NCBI RefSeq assembly: GCF_021391535.1
Contig: NZ_CP090066.1
Span: 3,795,501-3,859,500, forward strand
Length of the DNA stretch: 64,000 bases
Source of the DNA: Aurantimonas sp. HBX-1
Lineage (GTDB): Bacteria > Pseudomonadota > Alphaproteobacteria > Rhizobiales > Rhizobiaceae
Direction: 5' to 3'
Shown here: positions 46,278-55,086 of the stretch, piece by piece
Layout of the letters: each line of letters starts with the position of its first letter
Position numbering within the stretch: the stretch's first letter is position 1
Notes under the pieces: model-generated
The model's input: only the letters and a program-made list of their open reading frames with translations
Databases searched by the model: none
What the model was told of the DNA's origin: nothing
Position numbers and translations under genes: made by a program

Positions 46278-47087
46278 ATGGACGGACCCGCTGACATTCC
46301 CGATGGCATGGACATCTACGGGACGCGGCTCGGCTCGCGGCTGATGCTCGGCACGTCGCTCTACCCCTCGCCGCAGGTGCTCTCCGACGCCGTCAAGGCT
46401 GCCGGTGTCGACGTCGTCACCGTGTCGCTGCGCCGCGAGTCCGGCGCCGGGCGCGCCGGCCAGGCCTTCTGGGCGCTGATCCGCGAACTCGGCGTGAAGG
46501 TGCTGCCCAACACCGCCGGCTGCCACTCGGCGCGCGAGGCAGTGACGACGGCGCAGATGGCCCGCGAAGTGTTCGCCACCGACTGGATCAAGCTCGAAGT
46601 GGTGCGCGACGCCGAGACGCTGCAGCCGGACGTGTTCGGCCTGGTCGAGGCGGCGCGGATCCTCGTCGCGGACGGGTTCAAGGTGCTGCCCTACACGGTC
46701 GAGGACCTGTCGGTGGCCGACCGGCTGGCGGAGGCCGGCTGCCGCGTGCTGATGCCGTGGGGCGCGCCGATCGGCTCGGGGCTCGGGCTCAACAACCGCT
46801 ACGGGCTGCGCCAGCTGCGGGCGCATTTCCCGGAACTCACGCTGATCGTCGATGCCGGACTCGGCCTGCCCTCGCATGCTGCCGCCGCGATGGAGCTGGG
46901 CTATGACGGCGTGCTGCTCAATACCGCGGTGGCGCGGGCGGGCGATCCGGTGATCATGGCCCGGGCTTTCGCTCGGGCGGTCGAGGCCGGACGGCTCGCC
47001 TACCTGGCCGACCCGATGGACCCGCGCGACATGGCGGCCCCCTCGACGCCGGTTTTCGGCCAGGCGATGCTCGGCGGCGGCGAATGA
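46278..47087 (+). CDS. thiG: Thiazole synthase ThiG
   Basis: The 269-residue TIM-barrel enzyme builds the thiazole phosphate from deoxyxylulose phosphate, iminoglyoxylate and ThiS thiocarboxylate. The Schiff-base lysine lies in TDWIKLEVV, and the phosphate-binding and substrate loops are visible as LPNTAGCHSAREAV and LMPWGAPIGSGLGLNN. The start is ATG 46278. The stop overlaps thiE by ATGA. Confidence 0.97.
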   Translation: MDGPADIPDGMDIYGTRLGSRLMLGTSLYPSPQVLSDAVKAAGVDVVTVSLRRESGAGRAGQAFWALIRELGVKVLPNTAGCHSAREAVTTAQMAREVFATDWIKLEVVRDAETLQPDVFGLVEAARILVADGFKVLPYTVEDLSVADRLAEAGCRVLMPWGAPIGSGLGLNNRYGLRQLRAHFPELTLIVDAGLGLPSHAAAAMELGYDGVLLNTAVARAGDPVIMARAFARAVEAGRLAYLADPMDPRDMAAPSTPVFGQAMLGGGE

Positions 47088-47692
47088 CCCGGCTCGATCC
47101 GTTCTATCTGATCGTCGACGACGCCGAGATGGCCGAGCTTCTGGTGCCCCTGGGGGTGAAGCTGCTGCAGCTGCGCGCCAAGGACATGGAGCCCGGGAGG
47201 CTGCGCGACGCGGTGCGGCGGACCAGGGCGGTCTGCGCGGCGCATGGCTGCACGCTGGTGATCAACGACCACTGGCAGCTGGCGATCGCGGAGGGATGCG
47301 ACTTCGTGCATCTCGGCCAGGAGGATTTGGGGGAGGCCGATCTTGCTGCGATCCGGACCGCGGGCCTGCGGCTCGGGATCAGCACGCACGACCGGGCAGA
47401 GCTCGCCACCGCCCTTGCCGCGGCGCCGGACTATGTGGCGCTCGGCCCGATCTGGGAGACCAAGCTCAAGGCGATGAAATGGGCGCCGCAGACGCCCGCC
47501 AAGCTGACGCGGTGGCGCGAGCGGATCGGCGACCTGCCACTGGTGGCGATCGGCGGCATCACCGCCGAGAACCTGCCGCAAGTTTTCGAGGCGGGCGCCG
47601 ACTATGCGGCGGTCGTCACCGACGTGACGCGGCACGCCGACCCGGAAGCGCGGACGCGGCAATGGCTGGCGGCGACGGCCTCCTGGCGGTGA
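47084..47692 (+). CDS. thiE: Thiamine-phosphate synthase ThiE
   Basis: The 202-residue TIM-barrel protein joins the pyrimidine and thiazole moieties. Readable motifs are LLQLRAKDM, LVINDHWQLA, DFVHLGQEDL, GISTHDRAEL and VAIGGITAEN. It is the last gene of the riboswitch-controlled operon. The pyrimidine genes thiC and thiD are not in this window. Confidence 0.95.
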   Translation: MTRLDPFYLIVDDAEMAELLVPLGVKLLQLRAKDMEPGRLRDAVRRTRAVCAAHGCTLVINDHWQLAIAEGCDFVHLGQEDLGEADLAAIRTAGLRLGISTHDRAELATALAAAPDYVALGPIWETKLKAMKWAPQTPAKLTRWRERIGDLPLVAIGGITAENLPQVFEAGADYAAVVTDVTRHADPEARTRQWLAATASWR

Positions 47693-47712
47693 GCGCCGCG
47701 GCCGCTTGATGA

Positions 47713-48207
47713 TCAACCCGCCCGTCCGCCGGCGTAGGCTGCTTCCAGCGCGGCGATGTCGAGCTTGACCATGCCCAGCATCGCCTGCATCGCCCGGCCC
47801 GCCCGCTCGCGGTCCGGGTCGCGCAGCATCTCGCCAAGCCTGGCCGGGACGACCTGCCAGGAGACGCCGAACCGGTCGGTCAGCCAGCCGCAGCGCTGCG
47901 GGCTTCCGCCGACCAGCAGCGCCTCCCAGAAGCGATCGATCTCCGGCTGGTCGGCGCAGGTGACGAACAGCGAGATGGCCGGCGTGAAGGTGAAATGCGG
48001 CCCGCCATTGAGGGCGATGAAGTCCTGCCCCGCCAAGGTGAAACCGACGCTGAGGACGCTGCCCGCCGGACGGGGCGAGCCTTCCGTGTAGCGCATGGTG
48101 TCGCCCAGGCCGGCGGGCTGGCCGCAGGCCTGGAAGGTCTCGACATAGAAGCGCGCTGCTTCCTCGGCCGCCTCGTCGAACCACAGGCACAGCGAGAGCT
48201 TCGACAC
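47713..48207 (-). CDS. VOC family protein, PhnB-like
   Basis: The 164-residue protein has the PhnB/3-demethylubiquinone-methyltransferase-like VOC domain: LWFDEAAEEAARFYVETFQA near the start, SVGFTLAGQDFIALNGGPHF, the substrate-loop RFGVSWQVVPARLGEML, and the terminal KLDIAALEAAYAG. The start is GTG 48207, close after the DUF1428 gene on the same strand. It belongs to a four-gene minus-strand cluster opposite an HxlR regulator. Confidence 0.9.
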   Translation of the reverse strand: MSKLSLCLWFDEAAEEAARFYVETFQACGQPAGLGDTMRYTEGSPRPAGSVLSVGFTLAGQDFIALNGGPHFTFTPAISLFVTCADQPEIDRFWEALLVGGSPQRCGWLTDRFGVSWQVVPARLGEMLRDPDRERAGRAMQAMLGMVKLDIAALEAAYAGGRAG

Positions 48208-48211
48208 CTGC

Positions 48212-48568
48212 CTATCTGCTCTCGTCGACGATGGTCTCGAAGCCGCCGAAGATCATCCGCTGGCCGTCGAACGGCATCCCGGCGCTCGTGTCGATCTCCG
48301 GGTCTTCCCGCACCTTGGCCATGCCGGCGTCGCGGGTCGCCTTGTCGGGCCAGGAAATCCAGGAGAAGACCACGACCTCTCCGTCCTTGGCCTTCACGGC
48401 GCCCCGGAAGTCGGTGACCTTGCCGTCCGGCACGTCGTCGCCCCAGCATTCCACCAGGCGCTTGGCGCCGTGCTTCATGAAGATCGGCGCGACCTTGGCG
48501 GCCAAGGCGCGATAGGCCTCCCGGTTCTCGGCCGGGACGGGGATCACGAATCCGTCGATGTAATCCAT
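48212..48568 (-). CDS. DUF1428 family protein
   Basis: The 118-residue protein is a full-length DUF1428 (YbaA-like) member: YIDGFVIPVPAENREAYRAL, GAKRLVECWGDDVPDGKVTD and the C-terminal MPFDGQRMIFGGFETIVD. The fold is a dimeric alpha/beta barrel of unknown function. It lies four bases before the VOC gene's GTG start and is probably in the same transcript. Confidence 0.93.
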   Translation of the reverse strand: MDYIDGFVIPVPAENREAYRALAAKVAPIFMKHGAKRLVECWGDDVPDGKVTDFRGAVKAKDGEVVVFSWISWPDKATRDAGMAKVREDPEIDTSAGMPFDGQRMIFGGFETIVDESR

Positions 48569-48600
48569 GCTGTTCTCCCTGATCTCTTCGGGCGCGCCGG

Positions 48601-49029
48601 TCAGGCCGCCCGGGTCTCCTCACGTCCCGCCACCGCGGCAGGGTCCATCCATACCGGCTCCCAGATATGGCCGTCCGGATCCTCGAAGCTGCGATTGTAC
48701 ATGAAGCCGTGGTCCTTGGCCGGCACGGGGTCGGCCGAACCGCCGGCCTTCGCGGCGGCGTCCACCATCGCGTCGACCGCGGCGCGGCTGTCGGCCGACA
48801 GCGCGATCAGCACCTCGGTCGTGGCGCGGGAATCGGCGATCGCCTTGGGCGTGAAGGCGGCGAACTTGGCGTGGGTCAGGATCATCACGTAGATCGTGTC
48901 CGAGAACACCATGCAGGCCGCGGTGTCGTCGGAGAATTGCGGGTTCCGCGTCGCTCCCAGCGCCTCGTAGAAGGCGATGGATCGCGCGAGATCAGCGACC
49001 GGCAGGTTGACGAAGATCATCCGGGGCAT
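48601..49029 (-). CDS. VOC family glyoxalase/bleomycin-resistance-like protein
   Basis: The 142-residue single VOC domain begins MPRMIFVNLPVADLARSIAF and contains FSDTIYVMILTHAKF, ADSRATTEVLIALS and the terminal PDGHIWEPVWMDP. This subgroup often accompanies DUF1428 and HxlR genes. The substrate is unknown. Confidence 0.92.
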   Translation of the reverse strand: MPRMIFVNLPVADLARSIAFYEALGATRNPQFSDDTAACMVFSDTIYVMILTHAKFAAFTPKAIADSRATTEVLIALSADSRAAVDAMVDAAAKAGGSADPVPAKDHGFMYNRSFEDPDGHIWEPVWMDPAAVAGREETRAA

Positions 49030-49060
49030 CGGCGTGTTCTCCTCGGTTCGGTGGGTCGGT

Positions 49061-49498
49061 TCAGGGGCGCAGGTCAGTGGCGGCGAGGCCGCTGCCGTCC
49101 ATCTTCATCGGCACCGAATGGTGCTCGTGCAGCAGCGACCAGCCGTCGGTGCCGCGCTTCAGGCAAAGGGTCGAACGGAACCACAGGTCGACCGGGCCCT
49201 CGCCGCGCTTGATGCCGCGCATCCGGCTGAGCCCGTGGGCAAAGGCGAGGTCGCTTTCGACCACCACCGTCGGGTCGGGCATCACGACCGAGACCGGGCC
49301 ATCCCAGGTCGCCAGCCATTCTTCCATGCCGGCGGCGTCGCGGGCGGAGGCGCCGACCAGCTGCAGCGGCGGCGCCAGGTCGAACGTCACGACGTCCTCG
49401 GCCATCGCCGCCATCACAAGGGCCGTGTCGCCGGCGCGGACCGCTTGGTTCCGCGCGTCGATCAGGTCCCGTATGGCTCTTGCCTCGATGCCACCCAT
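49061..49498 (-). CDS. SnoaL/NTF2-like protein (YybH-type)
   Basis: The 145-residue protein has the cone-shaped NTF2-like domain: EARAIRDLIDARNQAVRAGD, MAAMAEDVVTFDLAPPLQLV, and the last strands WFRSTLCLKRGTDGWSLLHE and HHSVP. It is probably the first gene of the cluster running to 47713. No catalytic residues are assigned. Confidence 0.9.
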   Translation of the reverse strand: MGGIEARAIRDLIDARNQAVRAGDTALVMAAMAEDVVTFDLAPPLQLVGASARDAAGMEEWLATWDGPVSVVMPDPTVVVESDLAFAHGLSRMRGIKRGEGPVDLWFRSTLCLKRGTDGWSLLHEHHSVPMKMDGSGLAATDLRP

Positions 49499-49550
49499 CC
49501 CGCGCTCCTCCTCGCGTTCCGTTTGCTAGTCATGCCCCACTCGGTTATAA

Positions 49551-50261
49551 ATGACAACCATGAAATTAGAAAAAATAACTGAGTTGCCTGACACCCGCCG
49601 ACGCCGCCACTACGATGACTCCTGCGCCGCCGCCCACGCCCTCGACCTTGTCGGCGAGCGCTGGGCGCTCTTGGTGATGCGCGAGCTCTACTGGGGACCG
49701 AAACGCTTCAGCGCCTTGCGGGCCAGCCTGCCGGGGATCAGCGCCAATGTCCTGACGCAGCGGCTGGAGGGGCTGGAAGCCGCCGGCATCGTGATCCGGC
49801 GCAGGCTGCCGCCGCCATCCGGGGCGCAGGTCTACGAACTGACGGAGTGGGGACAGGAGAGCGAGCCGATCTTCCAGGCGCTCGGCCGCTGGGCGGCGCG
49901 CTCGCCGCGCCACGACCCGACGCTGCCGTTCAGCGCCGCCTCGCTGCTGCTGTCGCTGCGCACGATGCTGGACCCCGGACGCGCCGACGGCCTGGCGGCG
50001 CGGATCGGGTTCGTTCTGGGGGTAGAAACCTACGTGGCCGATCTCGGCGCCGGGCGGATCGAGATCGCGCCGGGGCCGACCGAGGGCGCCGATGTCGTCT
50101 TCGCCGGTGCGCCGACGGTCATCGCCGCGGCGATCTATGGTGGCCAGGATCTGGCGGCGCTGGAGGCGGAAGGCGCGTTGCGCATCACCGGCGACCGGGC
50201 GCTCGCGGCGCGCTTCGTCGCCCTGTTCCCGCTGCCGGCCAAGGCGGCGCCGCCCGGCTGA
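49551..50261 (+). CDS. HxlR-family regulator with C-terminal SCP2-like domain
   Basis: The 236-residue regulator has an N-terminal HxlR winged helix (CAAAHALDLVGERWALLVMR, FSALRASLPGISANVLTQRL) spanning about residues 25-115. A second domain (about 130-230, IGFVLGVETYVADLGAGRIE, ALRITGDRALAARFVALFPL) resembles sterol-carrier-like ligand-binding domains. It is divergent from the SnoaL/VOC/DUF1428 cluster and probably controls it. ATG 49551 and ATG 49560 are both possible starts; neither has a clear ribosome site. Confidence 0.88.
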   Translation: MTTMKLEKITELPDTRRRRHYDDSCAAAHALDLVGERWALLVMRELYWGPKRFSALRASLPGISANVLTQRLEGLEAAGIVIRRRLPPPSGAQVYELTEWGQESEPIFQALGRWAARSPRHDPTLPFSAASLLLSLRTMLDPGRADGLAARIGFVLGVETYVADLGAGRIEIAPGPTEGADVVFAGAPTVIAAAIYGGQDLAALEAEGALRITGDRALAARFVALFPLPAKAAPPG

Positions 50262-50278
50262 GCGGGCGGCGCCCGGCG

Positions 50279-51127
50279 CTACTTCACGTTTTCGGGTATC
50301 TCGTCACCCTCGACGATCGCCTTGCGGTGCTCCTGCGCCTTCAGCTCGTCCAGCGAGGGCATCGACATGATGTTGTAGCCGGAATCGACGTAGTGGATCT
50401 CGCCGGTGACGCCGTTGGCGAGCTCCGACATCAGATAGAGCACGGCGCCGCCGACCTCCTCGATCGTCGTGTTGCGGCGCATCGGCGCGTTGCGGCGCTG
50501 GAAGTTGAACATCAGCCGCGCATCGGAGACCCCGGCGCCCGCCAGCGTGCGGACCGGGCCGGCGGAGACCGCATTGACCCGGATGTTGCGCGGGCCGAAA
50601 TCCGCCGCGAGATAGCGCACCGACGCCTCGAGCGCCGCCTTGGCAACGCCCATGACATTGTAGTTCGGCATCACCCGGACGGCGCCGCCATAGGTCATGG
50701 TGACCATCGAGCCGCCATTGCGCATCAGCGCGGCGGCGCGCTTGGCGACCTCGGTGAAGGAGAAGCAGGAGATCAGCATGGTGCGCGTGAAGTTCTCGCG
50801 CGAGGTGTCGGCGTACAGCCCCTTCAGCTCCGACTTGTCGGAGAAGGCGATGGCATGCAGCACGAAGTCGATCGACCCCCACTCCGCCTGCAGCGTCTCG
50901 AAGACCTGGTCGAGCGAGGCGACGTCCTCGACGTCGCAGGGGATCACCAGCTTGCAGCCGATCTCCTCGGCCAGCGGCCGCACCCTGCGGCCGAAGGCCT
51001 CGCCCTGGTAGGTCAGCGCGATGTCCGCGCCGTGCGCCGAGAGCGCCTTGGCGGCGCCCCACGCAATGGAATTGTGGTTGGCGACGCCCATGATGAGGCC
51101 CCGCTTTCCGGCCATCAGATCGCCCAT
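50279..51127 (-). CDS. fabI: Enoyl-[acyl-carrier-protein] reductase (NADH)
   Basis: The 282-residue short-chain dehydrogenase completes each fatty-acid elongation cycle. GVANHNSIAWGAAKAL is the nucleotide loop, and PNYNVMGVAKAALEASVRYL carries catalytic Tyr and Lys. It should be the triclosan-sensitive FabI type. The start is ATG 51127, with AAAGGG six bases upstream; ATG 51145, overlapping the fabB stop, is the alternative. It is the last gene of fabA-fabB-fabI. Confidence 0.95.
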   Translation of the reverse strand: MGDLMAGKRGLIMGVANHNSIAWGAAKALSAHGADIALTYQGEAFGRRVRPLAEEIGCKLVIPCDVEDVASLDQVFETLQAEWGSIDFVLHAIAFSDKSELKGLYADTSRENFTRTMLISCFSFTEVAKRAAALMRNGGSMVTMTYGGAVRVMPNYNVMGVAKAALEASVRYLAADFGPRNIRVNAVSAGPVRTLAGAGVSDARLMFNFQRRNAPMRRNTTIEEVGGAVLYLMSELANGVTGEIHYVDSGYNIMSMPSLDELKAQEHRKAIVEGDEIPENVK

Positions 51128-51144
51128 GGTGCCCTTTCCGATCA

Positions 51145-52362
51145 TCAGTCCGCGACGCGCTGGAACACGAGGCAGGCATTGGTGCCGCCGAAGCCGAACG
51201 AGTTCGACAGGATGCGGTCGAGCCGCACCCCGTCGCGCCGTTCGCGAACGATCGGCAGGTCGGCGAATTCCGGATCGATCGCGTCGATATGCGCGCTGCC
51301 CGCAATGAAGCCGTGCTTCATCATCAGCAGCGAGTAGATGGCCTCGTGGACGCCGGTGGCGCCCTGCGAGTGTCCGGTGAGCGACTTGGTTCCCGAGATC
51401 GGCGGGATGTCCGAACCGAACACCTCGCGGATCGCCTGGACCTCCATGCGGTCGCCGACCGGCGTCGAGGTGGCGTGCGGGTTGATGTAGTCGATCGGCC
51501 CGTCGAGACCGGCCAGCGCCTGCCGCATGCAGCGCACGGCGCCTTCGCCCGACGGCGCGACCATGTCGGCGCCGTCCGAGGTGGCGCCGTAGCCGACGAT
51601 CTCGGCGAGGATGTTGGCGCCGCGCGCCTTCGCCCGCTCGTATTCCTCCAGCACCAGCACGCCGGCGCCGCCGGCGATGACGAAGCCGTCGCGGTCCTTG
51701 TCATAGGCGCGGCTGGCGACGTCCGGCCGGTCGTTGAAGTCCGAGGACAAAGCGCCCATCGCGTCGAACAGCACCGACAGCGTCCAGTGCAGGTCCTCGC
51801 AGCCGCCGGCGAACATGACGTCCTGCTTACCCCACTGGATCATCTCCGCGGCATTGCCGATGCAATGGCTGGAGGTCGAGCAGGCGGACGAGATCGAATA
51901 GTTAACGCCCTTGATCTTGAACCAGGTGGCGAGCGTCGCCGAGGCGGTGGAGGACATCGCCTTCGGCACGGCGGTCGGTCCGATGCGCTTCGGGCCCTTC
52001 TCGCGGGTGGTATCGGCAGCCTGGACGATGGTCGCCGTCGAGGCGCCGCCGGAGCCCATGATGATGCCGGTGCGCTCGTTGGAGATGTCCTCCGGCGACA
52101 GCCCCGAATCGGCGATCGCCTGGTCCATCGCCACGTGGTTCCACGCCGTGCCGCCGCCGTGGAAACGCATCGCCCGGCGATCGAGAATCGTCGTCGGGTC
52201 AAGGGTGGGCCGGCCGTGCACGTGGCTGCGGAAGCCGAGTTCCTTGTATTCCGGCGCGAAGCTGATGCCCGAGCGGCCTTCCTTCAGCGACTGCGCCACC
52301 TCGTCGGCATTGTTGCCGATCGAGGAGACGATACCCATGCCGGTCACGACAACGCGTCTCAT
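51145..52362 (-). CDS. fabB: 3-oxoacyl-[acyl-carrier-protein] synthase I
   Basis: The 405-residue condensing enzyme extends unsaturated acyl chains. The nucleophilic cysteine lies in YSISSACSTSSHCIGNA, and the two histidines in INPHATSTPVGD and GHSQGATGVHE. The N-terminus RRVVVTGMGIVSSIGNN and the C-terminal SNSFGFGGTNACLVF are complete. The start at ATG 52362 follows AGGGGAG. It forms the unsaturated fatty-acid pair with fabA. Confidence 0.96.
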   Translation of the reverse strand: MRRVVVTGMGIVSSIGNNADEVAQSLKEGRSGISFAPEYKELGFRSHVHGRPTLDPTTILDRRAMRFHGGGTAWNHVAMDQAIADSGLSPEDISNERTGIIMGSGGASTATIVQAADTTREKGPKRIGPTAVPKAMSSTASATLATWFKIKGVNYSISSACSTSSHCIGNAAEMIQWGKQDVMFAGGCEDLHWTLSVLFDAMGALSSDFNDRPDVASRAYDKDRDGFVIAGGAGVLVLEEYERAKARGANILAEIVGYGATSDGADMVAPSGEGAVRCMRQALAGLDGPIDYINPHATSTPVGDRMEVQAIREVFGSDIPPISGTKSLTGHSQGATGVHEAIYSLLMMKHGFIAGSAHIDAIDPEFADLPIVRERRDGVRLDRILSNSFGFGGTNACLVFQRVAD

Positions 52363-52396
52363 TGCCCGCTCCCCTTGCTCGCCGCGATCGCGCCCA

Positions 52397-52936
52397 TCAG
52401 CCGGCCGCATCCGCCGGAGCCGCATCCTCGGCATCGACGAACAGGCCGACCCGCAGGTCGCTGGCGCGATAGATGACCTCGCCGTCGGCCTTCATCCAGC
52501 CGTGAGCGATACCGAGCTTCAGTTTCGAACGCATGACGCGGCGAAACTCGACGCCGTATTCGACGAGCTTCACCTTCGGCGTCACCTGGCCGGTGAACTT
52601 CACCTCGCCGACGCCGAGGGCGCGGCCGCGGCCCGGCTCGCCTAGCCAGCCGAGATAGAAGCCGGTCAGCTGCCACAGCGCGTCGAGGCCGAGACAGCCC
52701 GGCATCACCGGGTCGCCCTCAAAATGGCACTTGAAGAACCAGAGGTCCGGATTGACGTCGAATTCGGCGCGGATCGTCCCCTTGCCGAACTCGCCGCCGG
52801 TCTCGCTGACCTCGGTGATGCGATCGAACATCAGCATCGGCGGCAGCGGAAGCTGGGCGTTACCCGACCCGAAGAGCTGCCCGTGACCACAGGCGATGAG
52901 ATCGTCGTAGTCGAATGCGGTCTTTTGCGTCGCCAT
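52397..52936 (-). CDS. fabA: 3-hydroxydecanoyl-[acyl-carrier-protein] dehydratase/isomerase
   Basis: The 179-residue hot-dog-fold enzyme introduces the cis double bond in anaerobic unsaturated fatty-acid synthesis. The active-site His is in FFKCHFEGDPVMPGCLGLDA, followed by LWQLTGFYLGWLGEPGRGRA. The start is ATG 52936. It heads the fabA-fabB-fabI operon, on the opposite strand from the exported-protein and irr genes. Confidence 0.97.
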   Translation of the reverse strand: MATQKTAFDYDDLIACGHGQLFGSGNAQLPLPPMLMFDRITEVSETGGEFGKGTIRAEFDVNPDLWFFKCHFEGDPVMPGCLGLDALWQLTGFYLGWLGEPGRGRALGVGEVKFTGQVTPKVKLVEYGVEFRRVMRSKLKLGIAHGWMKADGEVIYRASDLRVGLFVDAEDAAPADAAG

Positions 52937-53162
52937 GGTCCGTCGTATCCGCCCCTCATGTGCGCGGCCATCTGCGGGCCGCTCTCGGCTCGCCCTTAGC
53001 ATGGCTGTCGCCGCGCTGGAAACCGCCCCCCGGGATCCGTCTCCCGCAATCGGCCGGGCCGTCACGCCGGAGCCCGGCGAAATATGGTCGGGGCCGGGGT
53101 TTTTCGATAGGTTGCGCCTCTTCGTCACCAACGTCCCGCGGAGGGGACCGGAGCCTATCGCA

Positions 53163-53633
53163 TTGCAGCCCAGAACAACGCTTGCCACCCGGCGGATCGG
53201 CGCCGTCCTCGTCCTCGCGGCAGCCCTGGCGGCAGCTCCCCCCGCCAGCGCGCAGAGCTGGGCGGTCGCGGGCCGGACGGCCGGCTTCAAGGTCGGCGGC
53301 TCGTTCACCGGCCTTGCCCTGACCTGCGTGGCGCCGGGCCGCGTCGAGCTGACCTTCTCCGGCTTTCCGGCGCATCTGCCGACCGGCGGCGACTATACCG
53401 TCCCGGTCAGCGTCGACGGCACGGCATTCATCTTCGAGACCGAGGCGCGCGATGGCAGCGAGCGCGACTTCTCGACGCTGGTCCATGTCGCACCGGCCAG
53501 CGAGATGACGGCGTTGCTGGATGCGCTGGCGCAGGGGCGCGCGGCGGAAGTGGCGAGCCCGGCCGGGCGCTATGTCGTGCCGCTGGCGGGCTCCGGCCGG
53601 GCGGTCGAGGCCTTCCGGCAGCTTTGCGGCTGA
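53163..53633 (+). CDS. Exported protein of unknown function
   Basis: The 156-residue product starts at TTG 53163 (GGAG nine bases upstream). It has a clear signal peptide, ATRRIGAVLVLAAALAAAPP followed by ASAQS, with cleavage likely after AQ or ASA. The mature part has a beta-rich pattern (FKVGGSFTGLALTCVAPGRV, DYTVPVSVDGTAFIFETEA) and two cysteines (CVAP and the terminal LCG) that could form a disulfide. I recognise no family. The in-frame upstream reading to 52935 has no support. Confidence 0.6.
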   Translation: MQPRTTLATRRIGAVLVLAAALAAAPPASAQSWAVAGRTAGFKVGGSFTGLALTCVAPGRVELTFSGFPAHLPTGGDYTVPVSVDGTAFIFETEARDGSERDFSTLVHVAPASEMTALLDALAQGRAAEVASPAGRYVVPLAGSGRAVEAFRQLCG

Positions 53634-53794
53634 GCCAGGCGACGGCCGGCCGCGCCCGCCGGCGCAGCGCGCACCGGCCGGTCAAAGAGTTTGTGGCGAA
53701 AGGCGTTCTGCCTTATTATGTCTTGCACGTGCGAGGGCGTCTCCGTAAGGAACCCCCTCACTTGGACGAAAACTCGAAATATCGGGCATTTGCG

Positions 53795-54262
53795 ATGGAT
53801 AACCGGCCGCGCCCCACCCGTTTCTGCGTGTTCGAACGCCTGCGTTCCGTAGGGCTTCGTCCGACACGGCAGCGCGTGGCGCTCTGCAACCTGATGTTCG
53901 GGGTCGGTGATCGCCATCTGTCGGCCGAGGAACTCTACGCCGAGGCGCACAAGGCCGGCGAGCCGGTTTCGCTCGCCACGGTCTACAACACGCTGCACCA
54001 GTTCACCGATGCCGGCCTGGTGCGGCCGCTCTCCGCCGAGGGCCAGCGCACCTATTTCGACACCAATACCTCCGATCATCACCATTTCTTCGTCGAGGAC
54101 GACAATGCGATGATCGACATCCCGGACGGCAGCCTGCGCTTCGACCATTTGCCGGAGCCGCCGGAAGGCATGGAGATCGTCAATGTCGACGTCGTCGTGC
54201 GGCTGCGCCGCAAGGCGCCTTCCGCGACCGCCGACAATGCCGAGGCCGTCGCCGCCGACTGA
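53795..54262 (+). CDS. irr: Irr, Fur-family iron response regulator
   Basis: The 155-residue regulator matches Rhizobiales Irr: RLRSVGLRPTRQRVALCNLM, GDRHLSAEELYAEAHKAGEP, VSLATVYNTLHQFTDAGLV and the His-rich TSDHHHFFVEDDNAMIDIPD (His95-97). Irr senses haem status and represses or activates iron genes. The N-terminal haem regulatory Cys-Pro motif known in Bradyrhizobium is absent, as in Rhizobium-type Irr. The start is uncertain: ATG 53795 is used, but TTG 53762 with AAGGA upstream would add 11 residues. Confidence 0.9.
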   Translation: MDNRPRPTRFCVFERLRSVGLRPTRQRVALCNLMFGVGDRHLSAEELYAEAHKAGEPVSLATVYNTLHQFTDAGLVRPLSAEGQRTYFDTNTSDHHHFFVEDDNAMIDIPDGSLRFDHLPEPPEGMEIVNVDVVVRLRRKAPSATADNAEAVAAD

Positions 54263-54290
54263 CCGGCGCGATCCCTCGCTCTACCGTAAG

Positions 54291-54325
54291 AAAAGGCCCG
54301 GTCGCCAAGCGCGCCGGGCCTTTTT
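54291..54325 (+). terminator. Intrinsic terminator of irr
   Basis: AAAAGGCCCGG (54291-54301) pairs perfectly with CCGGGCCTTTT (54314-54324) around a 12-base loop, and five T end the structure. It lies between irr and the convergent SH3-protein gene. Confidence 0.92.
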
Positions 54326-54359
54326 CATGCAGGGATGGCGGGAATGCCCGGCGCTGCGC

Positions 54360-54905
54360 CTACTGGAAGTTCTCGTCCGGATAGACGCCCCAGATCTCCT
54401 GCTGCCGCACGTAGCCCTGGCGGTCCATGACGGCGAGCTGGCACCAGCCGGAGCCGCATTCCGTCACCGGGGCGACGACGCCCGGCTCCAGCCGCGCGGT
54501 CAGCGGCGCATCCGTGGCGGGATTGGCATGCACGTCGATCATCGTCGCCTTGCCCTTCAGCCAGGGCGCCGCGATCGAGGTGCGCTCGCCCGACAGCAGC
54601 GAGTGATAGACCCAGCCCTCGGTGCCCTCGGAATCGCGGATGCGGCGCCAGAGCTCGTATTCCTGGACGACCTCCACCGGCAGGCCGGGCTTGAGATACA
54701 GCCAGCTGACCGGATAGTCGCGCCCCGGGCCGATGCGCAGGTTCACCCGCGCCGCCTTGAGGCTGACATAGCGCGGCAGCGGCAGCTTCGAGACGGGTCC
54801 GACCTCGACGGCCAGCACCGGGGCCGTCGGGGCGATCGCCCCGGTGGCGAGAACCGCGGCGCCGACCAGCGCGAGCAGCGAACGGCGGAAAAGGGCAGCG
54901 AACAT
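54360..54905 (-). CDS. Periplasmic SH3-domain protein
   Basis: The 181-residue protein has a signal peptide (RRSLLALVGAAVLATGAIAP to about residue 32) and two bacterial SH3-like repeats. The first is about 48-108 (LKAARVNLRIGPGRDYPVSW, EGWVYHSLLSGERT) and the second about 118-175 (ATMIDVHANPATDAPLTARL, GSGWCQLAVMDRQGYVRQQE). Such proteins bind cell-wall or act as scaffold modules. It is divergent from gyaR, a neighbour pair conserved in Rhizobiales. Confidence 0.92.
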   Translation of the reverse strand: MFAALFRRSLLALVGAAVLATGAIAPTAPVLAVEVGPVSKLPLPRYVSLKAARVNLRIGPGRDYPVSWLYLKPGLPVEVVQEYELWRRIRDSEGTEGWVYHSLLSGERTSIAAPWLKGKATMIDVHANPATDAPLTARLEPGVVAPVTECGSGWCQLAVMDRQGYVRQQEIWGVYPDENFQ

Positions 54906-55086
54906 GGGCGATACTCCAGACGATCGGCCCGGCAGCCCGGCTGCCGGCCGCCGCGCCGCCGGCCGGACGGGGCGCGGGAAACTCTTTGTTTTCGGCGTCC
55001 CGGCTTGCTAGGAGGGGCGCTCGGCTCTCGGATCGATAATCGTCCGCTTCGGTTAACAACGTCTTGAGTTCAAAGGATCGTGGCCG

